21,938 nucleotides of DNA from a virus: IMG/VR virus record IMGVR_UViG_3300009537_000203, positions 1 to 21,938 of that record; one strand, 5' to 3'. This document shows positions 11,468 to 18,424 of the stretch, one piece after another (position 1 is the stretch's first letter; the number at the start of each line of letters is the position of its first letter). The notes under the pieces were generated by a model. The model saw only the letters and a program-made list of their open reading frames with translations. It was not told where the DNA came from and ran no database searches. The position numbers and the translations under genes were made by a program.

Positions 11468-11908
11468 ATGTCAACGCTCGGTGACGCGGTCACAGCCCGC
11501 TACAACAACGATGAGCTGATCTCTCTGACGCGCTCGGGAACGAACACGTCACTGACGACGATCAACACCACGCGGCTCGAACTCGCCGTGGATGACGTCA
11601 CGGGCGCCTTCCTGACGCCGCACGGCATCACGTTCGATGCCACGGACGCGCAGCACCTCGAGGTCGCGTGCGACGGCGTCATCCTCCGGCTCAAGTGCTT
11701 CGGCAAGGCGATGGATCGCCAGGTGCGCGATGACTGGCGTCGGTGGCGGAAGGAAGACATCGAACGGCTCGCGCAGTACGTGCAGCGTCGGCGCATCCAG
11801 CCCAAGACATCGTCCTCGAACATCTCCGACGTGCCCGAACGGCTCGACTACACGCGCTTCGACGACATGGTCCCGGACAAGCCTCCCCTGCGTAGCGAGA
11901 CGACGTAA
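11468..11908 (+). CDS. Head-tail connector, Mu gp36-like (DUF1320-like)
   Basis: A 146-aa protein whose N-terminal part (DAVTARYNNDELISLTRSG) and following helices (RLELAVDDVTGAFL and AQHLEVACDGVILRLKCFGK) match the plan of gp36-like adaptor proteins: a short DELxxLT segment, a D-D helix, then a helix near the end of the bundle. The C-terminal 45 residues are basic and then disordered. GGGAG (11456-11460) precedes ATG 11468. The stop codon overlaps the next start (TAATG). It should form the ring joining portal to tail. Similarity is at pattern level, supported by the Mu-like order of the neighbours. Confidence 0.68.
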   Translation: MSTLGDAVTARYNNDELISLTRSGTNTSLTTINTTRLELAVDDVTGAFLTPHGITFDATDAQHLEVACDGVILRLKCFGKAMDRQVRDDWRRWRKEDIERLAQYVQRRRIQPKTSSSNISDVPERLDYTRFDDMVPDKPPLRSETT

Positions 11909-12510
11909 TGGTGGTCGAGATCGTCATTAACGGTCCGGACGATCTCGAGGCACTGCGGGGGCGTCTGAGCGACTTCACGCCCATCTTCGAGGGCATCGCC
12001 AAGCAGTTGATCTCGACCGCGCAGCGGTCCTTCGAGGATCAGCAGTTCGGTGGCGTCAAGTGGCCCAAGCGATACCCGTCGCAGGACAGCCCCTCCCTCA
12101 ACATCGCCGGCCTGATCTCGGACTTCAACGCAGGCAAGGAGCCCCCCCAGCGCCGCTTCGAGGATCGTCCTGTGGGCATCGACAGGGGAGACCTCGCAAG
12201 CAACTACCAGTGGAAGACGGACGGGCCGTTCGCGTTCGATGTGGGTGCCTACCAGAGTTACGCTCAGGCGTTCCACGAGGGCGGCGAGTTCAGCATGCCC
12301 GTGCTGCCCGAGACCGTGGACCGGCTGCGGGATTTCGTGCGTAAGCACCCGCAGTACGATGCCGCGCTCGCGCGCTTCACGGGGGAAGAGCCTGACGAGG
12401 AGTACGCGAGCCGCTTCGCCCGGCGCCCGCTGATGGGCGTCACGGAGGTGGACATCCCACGCATCATCGCGATCGTCGAGGAGCACCTCGGGGGGGCCTC
12501 CAGTGGCTAG
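11908..12510 (+). CDS. Tail completion / virion morphogenesis protein, Mu gpG-like
   Basis: A 200-aa protein. The N-terminus (IVINGPDDLEALRGRL, then FEGIAKQLISTAQRSFEDQQFGGVKWPK) is the hallmark of the phage virion morphogenesis family: an amphipathic helix, then F....F....W. The middle includes YQWKTDGPFAFDVGAYQSYAQAFHEGGEF, matching the family's strand and H-x-GG segment. The C-terminus (about 170-200) is helical. The start overlaps the connector stop by one base, and the end overlaps the next gene by 8. It likely acts in joining heads to tails or finishing tail ends. Length is in the family range. Confidence 0.72.
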   Translation: MVVEIVINGPDDLEALRGRLSDFTPIFEGIAKQLISTAQRSFEDQQFGGVKWPKRYPSQDSPSLNIAGLISDFNAGKEPPQRRFEDRPVGIDRGDLASNYQWKTDGPFAFDVGAYQSYAQAFHEGGEFSMPVLPETVDRLRDFVRKHPQYDAALARFTGEEPDEEYASRFARRPLMGVTEVDIPRIIAIVEEHLGGASSG

Positions 12511-12997
12511 TGCGACTACTGCGGTTCGTCTGCCGGGTTCGCTCTCGTGGGACGGGGCTGCGCTCGGGCTGACCTACCGCATGCGCTGGCTGCCCAACGT
12601 CCGCACGGTGGACGAGACCGCCGAAGAGTTCGGTAGCATCGCTGTGAACACCTTCTACGTCGGTGAGTCCCCTGTGTTGCTCGGGCTGCTTCGGGCATGG
12701 GACTCGACCGCGGTCGGGGCCATCTTTCCAATGGGCTCGGGCGCGGTGGTGTCGGGTGACGTGCGCTCGGGCTCGACCCGGCCCGGGGCGGAACTGTCCG
12801 AGAGCAAAGGGGGGGTCCTGCTCTTCACCCCCCAGGACTCCACGATGCCGAGCGTGCGGCTTTACCGTGCCGTGCCACTGCCCCAGCTCGCCGCGCAGAT
12901 GACCTTCCGCGCAGATGAGGATCTCGGCTTCGGGTTCGCGTTCCGTGCGACCCCGGACTCCCGCGGCCGGACCTACAAGGTCGGGGTGGGCGCATGA
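12503..12997 (+). CDS. Unknown protein, possible neck or tail component
   Basis: A 164-aa protein with a GTG start at 12503, preceded by a G-rich stretch (GGGGGG at about 12491-12496) inside the end of the preceding gene. The text is strand-rich with many Gly, Ser and Val (ALGLTYRMRWLP, SGAVVSGDVRSGS, SLYRAVPLP-like segments near residues 118-126, DLGFGFAFRATPDS), suggesting a beta-sandwich. No known family recognised. It overlaps the next gene by 4 bases (ATGA). Position between tail completion and tail terminator genes points to a neck or tail tube role. GTG as start is inferred because the first ATG in frame (about residue 27) would discard conserved-looking strands. Confidence 0.65.
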   Translation: MASATTAVRLPGSLSWDGAALGLTYRMRWLPNVRTVDETAEEFGSIAVNTFYVGESPVLLGLLRAWDSTAVGAIFPMGSGAVVSGDVRSGSTRPGAELSESKGGVLLFTPQDSTMPSVRLYRAVPLPQLAAQMTFRADEDLGFGFAFRATPDSRGRTYKVGVGA

Positions 12998-13278
12998 CCG
13001 AGCCCCTCGACCTCGGAACCGTCGCCACCCCCGAGGAGGCCACGGTCCTCATGGAGGAGTCCATCGCGAACTTCCTCCGGGCCGGCGGGCACTTCTCGTG
13101 GGGCGAGTGGGTGCAGATGGACGACATCACTCGGGAGGTTGCAGTCGTAGCGGGCGATCTGGTGGCCGAGGAGCGGGTCGAGATGCTCGTGGACGCTGCG
13201 GTGGACCGACTGAACGCCTCGGACGAGGAGAGCCGTGCAGAGGCCATTTTGGACGAAGCAGAGGCACTTCTGGCATGA
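12994..13278 (+). CDS. Small acidic protein of unknown function
   Basis: A 94-aa, strongly acidic, helical protein (PEEATVLMEESIANFLRAGG, then VAEERVEMLVDAAVDRLNASDEESRAEAILDEAEALLA). It shares ATGA overlaps with both the preceding (12994-12997) and following (13275-13278) genes, a sign of tight coupling. A purine-rich AAGGTCGGGG leader lies upstream. It resembles no family I can name; a chaperone-like or assembly role in the neck/tail region would fit its size and charge but is inference. Confidence 0.75.
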   Translation: MTEPLDLGTVATPEEATVLMEESIANFLRAGGHFSWGEWVQMDDITREVAVVAGDLVAEERVEMLVDAAVDRLNASDEESRAEAILDEAEALLA

Positions 13279-13757
13279 ACACCAAGACACTGCTCGAGCA
13301 GATCCAGACCACGCTCCGTGCGGCGACGTGGACGGGCGGGGAGCCGGTGTTCGCGTCAGAGTCCGTGATCGTGACCATCGTCGCGCCCGAGGCCGTGTAC
13401 GAGAACTACCGCAGCCCGCAGGCCCACATCTCGCCGGGGGGCATGCAGGCCGACCCCGACAGCACCCCGCGGCTCATCTCCCAAGAGGTGGTGGTGCGGC
13501 TCGTGGTGGTCTCGGCGAGCGACGGCTCTGGCGAGGGCGCGCTGCTCGGAGCCCACCGCACGGCGAACACGTCGAGGAACGCGGGGCTGCTCGAAGTCGA
13601 GATCAAGATGATGGACAGCCTTGCGTTGATGCAGAACGACGAGAGCGTGTCGATCCTTCTGCGGTCGAGTTCGGCGGGGAAGGCTGCTCCCATGTCTGAC
13701 GGCCGCTATGTGGCGGTCAGGGACTACAATTTCACGGCACGCATCACTACGATCTGA
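13275..13757 (+). CDS. Tail terminator-like protein (Mu gp37-like position)
   Basis: A 160-aa protein starting at ATG 13275 in an ATGA overlap. The same frame is open from 12915, but the upstream portion overlaps a better gene and is Arg/Gly-rich shadow. The product begins with a helix (TKTLLEQIQTTLRAATW), then strands SVIVTIVAPEAVYENYRSPQAHIS, RLISQEVVVRLVVVSAS, and a helix-strand segment LEVEIKMMDSLALMQNDESVSILLRSS with a final YNFTARITTI strand. This alpha/beta layout and the place after the tail completion gene fit tail terminators, which cap the tail tube at the head end. The family assignment is by architecture and position only. Confidence 0.62.
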   Translation: MNTKTLLEQIQTTLRAATWTGGEPVFASESVIVTIVAPEAVYENYRSPQAHISPGGMQADPDSTPRLISQEVVVRLVVVSASDGSGEGALLGAHRTANTSRNAGLLEVEIKMMDSLALMQNDESVSILLRSSSAGKAAPMSDGRYVAVRDYNFTARITTI

Positions 13758-13772
13758 CCTTGCGGAGGCTAA

Positions 13773-14756
13773 ATGGCCGGCACCTTCATCGGAGACGCGA
13801 TCATCAAGATCGTCGTGGACCCTTCCGCGGCGAATGCGTCTGTTGATGGACAGAAGGGCAACGAGAAGCCCCGCCCGGCCGAGAAGTCTCCCAAGCCCCG
13901 CAAGCGCACGGACGGTGAGGGTTCGGAGACCCAGACTCCCGACACCGCGCCCCCTGAGGAAGAGGCCGTTCGAGTCAGCGCCGAGGATGAGCGCAGGCTT
14001 CGTGAGGACCTGCGCGAGGAAGTTGCGGCCAAGCGAGAGCGGAAGAAGCGAGTCAAGGCCGGCGAGACAGAGACGAAGCGAGCCACTAAGGAGACTCAGA
14101 GGGCCGCGCTCCGGGGCAGGGCAGCCCGCATGGCAGTTGCGGGCCGCGCCACCCGCCGTTTGCTCAATCGCACGGTCCCCACGGTCGGGCGCGCAGCCAC
14201 GATCGGGAAGCAGGCCGCACAGACTGTAGCGCCCGCAGCGGGCCTTGCGAAGGCGGGCCCTATCGGCGCTGCCGTGGGCGCGGCTGCGGGGGTTGTCACA
14301 GGGGCCACGGTCTACGGGCATCAAATCAACCAGCTCCTCGCGGGGCTTACGGGCACGGACGTGGGGAACGCGGTCGAGATCGCGGTGCTCTCGGGGATGT
14401 TCCCGCTGTTCAACGTGCTCCGGTTCGCGGCCCCCGAGACAGCAGACGATATCGCTGGCGAGGTCTTCGGCACTGCGCGCACACTCATGGATATCAAGGG
14501 CGCGGTCGGGGCAGGACTCGGTGCGGCAGGGAACTACGCCAAATCCGCCGGCGTGATCGCGTCCCTCGGCGGGCAAACCCTCGACGGCGAGCACACCGCG
14601 ATGATGTCGGGCCGCGCCGGGCGTAACGCGGCCTGGAAGAGCATGCACCAGAAGGGCATGGAGCGCACGATAGAGGGCATGGGTGCCAAGGGCACCGGCT
14701 CTGCCCTCAACGACATGTTCACGAAGATGCTGACCAGCGGGAACGCACAGAGGTAA
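13773..14756 (+). CDS. Charged protein with central hydrophobic glycine-zipper, candidate short tape measure
   Basis: A 327-aa protein with strong GGAGG (13764-13768) before ATG 13773. Residues about 25-115 are extremely charged (Lys/Glu/Arg/Pro), helical or disordered. Residues about 145-185 contain an Ala/Gly-rich hydrophobic run (GPIGAAVGAAAGVVTGATVYG), like a membrane-inserting glycine zipper. The rest (190-327) is helical and Gly/Ala/Met-rich. It sits after the tail terminator, where a tail tube or tape measure gene would be expected, and combines helical and membrane-active features seen in tape measure or ejection proteins. No long tape measure is otherwise found in the window. Function is therefore a hypothesis. 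Confidence 0.7.
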   Translation: MAGTFIGDAIIKIVVDPSAANASVDGQKGNEKPRPAEKSPKPRKRTDGEGSETQTPDTAPPEEEAVRVSAEDERRLREDLREEVAAKRERKKRVKAGETETKRATKETQRAALRGRAARMAVAGRATRRLLNRTVPTVGRAATIGKQAAQTVAPAAGLAKAGPIGAAVGAAAGVVTGATVYGHQINQLLAGLTGTDVGNAVEIAVLSGMFPLFNVLRFAAPETADDIAGEVFGTARTLMDIKGAVGAGLGAAGNYAKSAGVIASLGGQTLDGEHTAMMSGRAGRNAAWKSMHQKGMERTIEGMGAKGTGSALNDMFTKMLTSGNAQR

Positions 14757-14759
14757 ACG

Positions 14760-16208
14760 ATGCCACGAGGAGTCACCCGCGAATACACGGTCACGTACAA
14801 CACCCTGACGATGGGCGGTTCGGACGAGAAGTACCGCGTCACCGGGTTCACGCGTATCCGGCAAGAACCCGAAGTTGGTCAGGTCGAGTGGGACGTGCTC
14901 GTCGTGGGATCGACCGAGGCAGCGTTCTCAGCGAACTGCCGTGACTTCGAAGAGAAGATGTCCGAGCCCTGGAACGACTTCAGTTTCAAACAAGGCAACT
15001 CCTCGTTGGTCGATGTTGCGGTCAGCGACAACACCGCGCTCAACCCCGAGGTCACTGTCCAGAAGGTCGGCACGACCACGGACACGGGCCGCACGCGGCG
15101 ATACCACTGCAGCGCGACGTGGGGGCGCCCGGCGGACTATCCCAACGCCGAGTCGGTCGGACTGCGGGACTACGATGTGCAGGTCTCGTTCACTCCCGCA
15201 CGTCGGCGTTCGGTCAGTATCGTCGGCACGTACACTGCAGTCACCGACAACCTCGCTCGGGCGCAGTACGAAGCCAAGATCGAGGCATTCGCCACGGCGG
15301 TGCTGACCGCGATCGACGCCGCGGCGACGTTCGAGATCGTCGAAGAGGACGCCTCCCACGACATCAACAACAAGACGCTCACATTCTCGCGGATCTATGA
15401 CGAGGTGATCTTCGGCCAGGGGGGCAGCTCGAAGGCCAATGTCAACATCGTCAGCCAAACGCTTGAGATCTCCGCCGGGCGTCTCGGGGCCGAGGCGCAC
15501 CCGAACCATACCTCCGCAGAGGCACTCGGCAACATCTCGTTGCGTTACTCGGCCTGGTTCGACAAGGATCAGACCACGAGCCTCGAAAGTCAGTATGACA
15601 GCATCAAGGAGTGGCTCATCACGCAGGCCGAGGAGTATGCCTCTGGGTCGTATTCGTTGGCGCTCGTAGAGGAGACCCCGGCTTACGATCCGGTCGAGAA
15701 CAAGATTTCGGTCACCATGCGGTTCCGGGCCGGCAACGATTACGGTGCGTACTTCGAGGTGCGCTTCACGACCGAGGACAACGTGGACTACGGCCTCGCA
15801 GCGGTGCATGCCTGGGGCGGGGGCGCGTTCGACAAGTACATCTATCAGGCCGAAGCGAACGTGTTCCGCACGATCCGCATGACGATGCTCAAGTCAGGAG
15901 AACTCGATCGAGGCAATGCGGAATCCGAATTCGTGAGGTTTGCGGGCAGCGAGAGCGCAGCGGGGAGCGGGGGCGGAGGCAACGGAAATACCCATACGCC
16001 CCCCTCTACAGACCCGATTGCTTCTGCCGGGGGCAAGTGGTTCTCGCAGGGGCGAAAGGTATCGGCCGACCCATACTTCATCGGGATCTCTGGGAACCAG
16101 ATCAAGCTCACGCGCATGACGGGCGAAGCCGTGCGCTTCTGGGCCAAGCCGATTGAGGACAGTCCGATCACGGGCGGGGGTGGAGGAGGCCCGATCACGC
16201 CATCATGA
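14760..16208 (+). CDS. Tail protein with duplicated alpha/beta domains
   Basis: A 482-aa protein. Residues about 150-220 and 258-330 align as two copies of one domain: a strand (SVSIVGTYT vs NISLRYSAW), a helix starting at QYEAKIE vs QYDSIKE, then FEIVEED..NNKTLTF vs LALVEET..ENKISVT and a final strand. A third, more divergent copy may occupy residues about 41-125 (VEWDVLVV..FSANCRDFEEKM). A Gly/Ser linker (about 399-410) connects to a C-terminal 70-residue domain that ends in another Gly run. It begins 3 bases after the previous stop and overlaps the next start by ATGA. It is probably a tail structural protein, perhaps distal tail or tube-associated; no named family recognised. Confidence 0.72.
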   Translation: MPRGVTREYTVTYNTLTMGGSDEKYRVTGFTRIRQEPEVGQVEWDVLVVGSTEAAFSANCRDFEEKMSEPWNDFSFKQGNSSLVDVAVSDNTALNPEVTVQKVGTTTDTGRTRRYHCSATWGRPADYPNAESVGLRDYDVQVSFTPARRRSVSIVGTYTAVTDNLARAQYEAKIEAFATAVLTAIDAAATFEIVEEDASHDINNKTLTFSRIYDEVIFGQGGSSKANVNIVSQTLEISAGRLGAEAHPNHTSAEALGNISLRYSAWFDKDQTTSLESQYDSIKEWLITQAEEYASGSYSLALVEETPAYDPVENKISVTMRFRAGNDYGAYFEVRFTTEDNVDYGLAAVHAWGGGAFDKYIYQAEANVFRTIRMTMLKSGELDRGNAESEFVRFAGSESAAGSGGGGNGNTHTPPSTDPIASAGGKWFSQGRKVSADPYFIGISGNQIKLTRMTGEAVRFWAKPIEDSPITGGGGGGPITPS

Positions 16209-18424
16209 GCGGCATATCGGTCAAGATCGACGGCAAAGAGGCACTCGCTACGTCCGAGGTAGCGTGGGCGTTGACGCAAGGGGTGCTGCCTCATATCGGG
16301 CGGTTCGAGATGCCCGAGTTCGTCGTTCGTGATTTGCGTAGGAGGGCCGCTCCCGTAGAACTCGAGATCAGTGACGGAAACGCCACGATCAAGATCGAGC
16401 GGCTTTACATCATCGGTGACGCGCCGGGGCCGAACCCCGAGATCGAGACGATCATCCTCGCAGATCGACGGTATTGGTGGGGCTACGGCCACGTCCTACG
16501 GCGGTACAACAAGCGTCGGCACATCGGGCACAAGCGCATCAAGGCAGATGACGATCATGTCCTTGAGCATGCCTCGGTAGAGCCCAACGTGTGGTACGCG
16601 CCCTATTCACTCCCTGGGGGGGACCCGGGTGCGGAACCGTGGAAGGCCAAGGTCGCGCTCACGGATGTGCTTCGTGAGGTGATCAAGTCAGAGCCCGGCG
16701 AAGGTGCGGGGGATAGTGGGTTTGACATCAAGTCGTTGCCGGGGATAGACGACCTCCCGTTCGAAAACGTGGAGATCGACGACAACGGCGCGGACGCCAT
16801 CCGCCGCATGTTGGACTACCTGCCCGGGGTCGGGTTGACGGTCAAGGCGAACGGTGCCGTGGTCATCTACAGCCGGGTGGACGGCGCAGAGAAGCGCCCT
16901 GTGGACGAGAAGTGGCGGGAGTACAAGAACTTCGGCCACCTCAAGGAGGTTTCCAAGGCACTCGTGCGTCCCGAGGAGATCCACGTCCTGTTCAGTCGGG
17001 AGTTCGAGGTCAAGGCCGAGTTCGAGGATCTCGGTGTCGGGGGAACGACCGACCGCGGCGTTGATGACATCTGGGCCGACAACGTGATGCCGCTGCCGGA
17101 TTACCAAGCGACCATTCGCAGCGCGATCGTCCCGCGGGGAACGTGGGTCTCATTCCAAGACGCTCTTGGTGCATGGAATGACGCGGGGGGGATGCCGGGC
17201 GGTATCAAGATCACGACAGATATGATCAGGCAGTCGATGGTCCCGTACAACGGACTCTGGGCACACTACGGGGACCCCGGCAAGGCCGATCCCGACAACG
17301 ACTGGGGCAGTCGTATCAGCGCGATCCAAGCACATTGGCGTACTACGTTCCGGCTCAACCGCCGCTTCATCGACCGGACCTACGGCATCTATGCGTACCG
17401 CCTTGCGACGATCAACCCCGAAACGGGCACGCGTGCGCCGGCGATCTGTTACAGCGACTACTGCGTGATCCCCGGCCCCCGCATGAATATGCAAGTCGAG
17501 GGCACAGAGACGCACTATGCGATGAACTTCCGGGGCTATCCCACGGGAGGGTTGCTCGACTCCACCGCCAAGCCCGCTCCCGCGATCGTCAAGGTGATCG
17601 ACAAGGATCAGGGCATCGTCCATGTGGATTGGAAGATCGACCCCCTGCGTACATTCGAGCAGATCATGCCCGGGTTCATCGAGAACCCGGACGGCCCCGG
17701 TTCGCCGGGGGTCAAACCCAAGAACCCCGGGCCCGTGGCGGATCTCTCCGATCGCACATCCTCGATCACGTTCAACTCCCTGGTCAAGGACGGGCTCTCG
17801 ACGATCACGCAGATGAGCACGAGCTACAAGTGCGTCATGTTGCTCACTGCCGTGCCGGCGTCACCGAACAACGACGCTCAACTCCAGCGTGTAGTGATCA
17901 AGCCCGATAACGTGCGGGACCTTCTCCCTGACGCGATGGAAGAGGGACTCAATCAGGCCCACGGTCCGATCATGGAGATCCGCATCGGGCCTGGCATCGA
18001 GACGGCGCGCGTGCGTTGGGATGATGACCGGCAGAAAGACATCTACCGCGCACTGGGCATCGACAACGACCTGGAGGGGGGCGAAGAGGAAGTCAATATC
18101 GACGACCTCATCATCAATCTCGAGGTCGGGGGCGAGTCCAGCGGCAACGCCGCATCCCTCACGGCAATCGCTCGGGCTGCGGCTGCTCAGATGTATGCTA
18201 CCTTTGCCGATCGTACCGAGGGCTCGGCCGGGTACGCCATACGCCCGGAATACTACCCGGAGGGCCGCATTGACTCGGTCTCCTTCGGCGTGACGTCCCA
18301 GGGCATCCCGCACATCTTGGTCACGATCCCGGAGGACTTCCCTGTGATCGACTTCCGTTCGCTGCTCCCGGCCTCAGACCGGAACCTGATCGCCAAGATC
18401 GCGCAGCCGGGGAAGGAGAACTGA
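16205..18424 (+). CDS. Putative tail hub / baseplate protein
   Basis: A 739-aa protein. The N-terminus (ISVKIDGKEALATSEVAWALTQGVLPHIGRFEMP, then VELEISDGNATIKIERLYIIGD) has the strand pattern of tail hub N-terminal domains. The middle has LREVIKSEP, DDLPFENVEIDDNGADAIRRMLDYLPGVGLTVKANGAVVIYSRV, a segment like those in gpD/gp44-type hubs where a small helical domain feeds a strand domain. Residues about 330-560 and the C-terminus are mixed alpha/beta with no enzymatic motif visible. It starts by ATGA overlap with the preceding gene and ends by a TGATG overlap with the fibre-like gene, so it is in the tail tip module. Moderately sure of tail, less of hub. Confidence 0.65.
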   Translation: MSGISVKIDGKEALATSEVAWALTQGVLPHIGRFEMPEFVVRDLRRRAAPVELEISDGNATIKIERLYIIGDAPGPNPEIETIILADRRYWWGYGHVLRRYNKRRHIGHKRIKADDDHVLEHASVEPNVWYAPYSLPGGDPGAEPWKAKVALTDVLREVIKSEPGEGAGDSGFDIKSLPGIDDLPFENVEIDDNGADAIRRMLDYLPGVGLTVKANGAVVIYSRVDGAEKRPVDEKWREYKNFGHLKEVSKALVRPEEIHVLFSREFEVKAEFEDLGVGGTTDRGVDDIWADNVMPLPDYQATIRSAIVPRGTWVSFQDALGAWNDAGGMPGGIKITTDMIRQSMVPYNGLWAHYGDPGKADPDNDWGSRISAIQAHWRTTFRLNRRFIDRTYGIYAYRLATINPETGTRAPAICYSDYCVIPGPRMNMQVEGTETHYAMNFRGYPTGGLLDSTAKPAPAIVKVIDKDQGIVHVDWKIDPLRTFEQIMPGFIENPDGPGSPGVKPKNPGPVADLSDRTSSITFNSLVKDGLSTITQMSTSYKCVMLLTAVPASPNNDAQLQRVVIKPDNVRDLLPDAMEEGLNQAHGPIMEIRIGPGIETARVRWDDDRQKDIYRALGIDNDLEGGEEEVNIDDLIINLEVGGESSGNAASLTAIARAAAAQMYATFADRTEGSAGYAIRPEYYPEGRIDSVSFGVTSQGIPHILVTIPEDFPVIDFRSLLPASDRNLIAKIAQPGKEN

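Noticed and set aside
13356-14864. 502-aa open frame on the - strand
   Set aside because: It spans the antisense of the tail terminator and the 13773-14756 gene, with composition expected from complementing GC-rich codons; no domain or start signal seen. Unlike the intein case, the + strand genes here are well formed.
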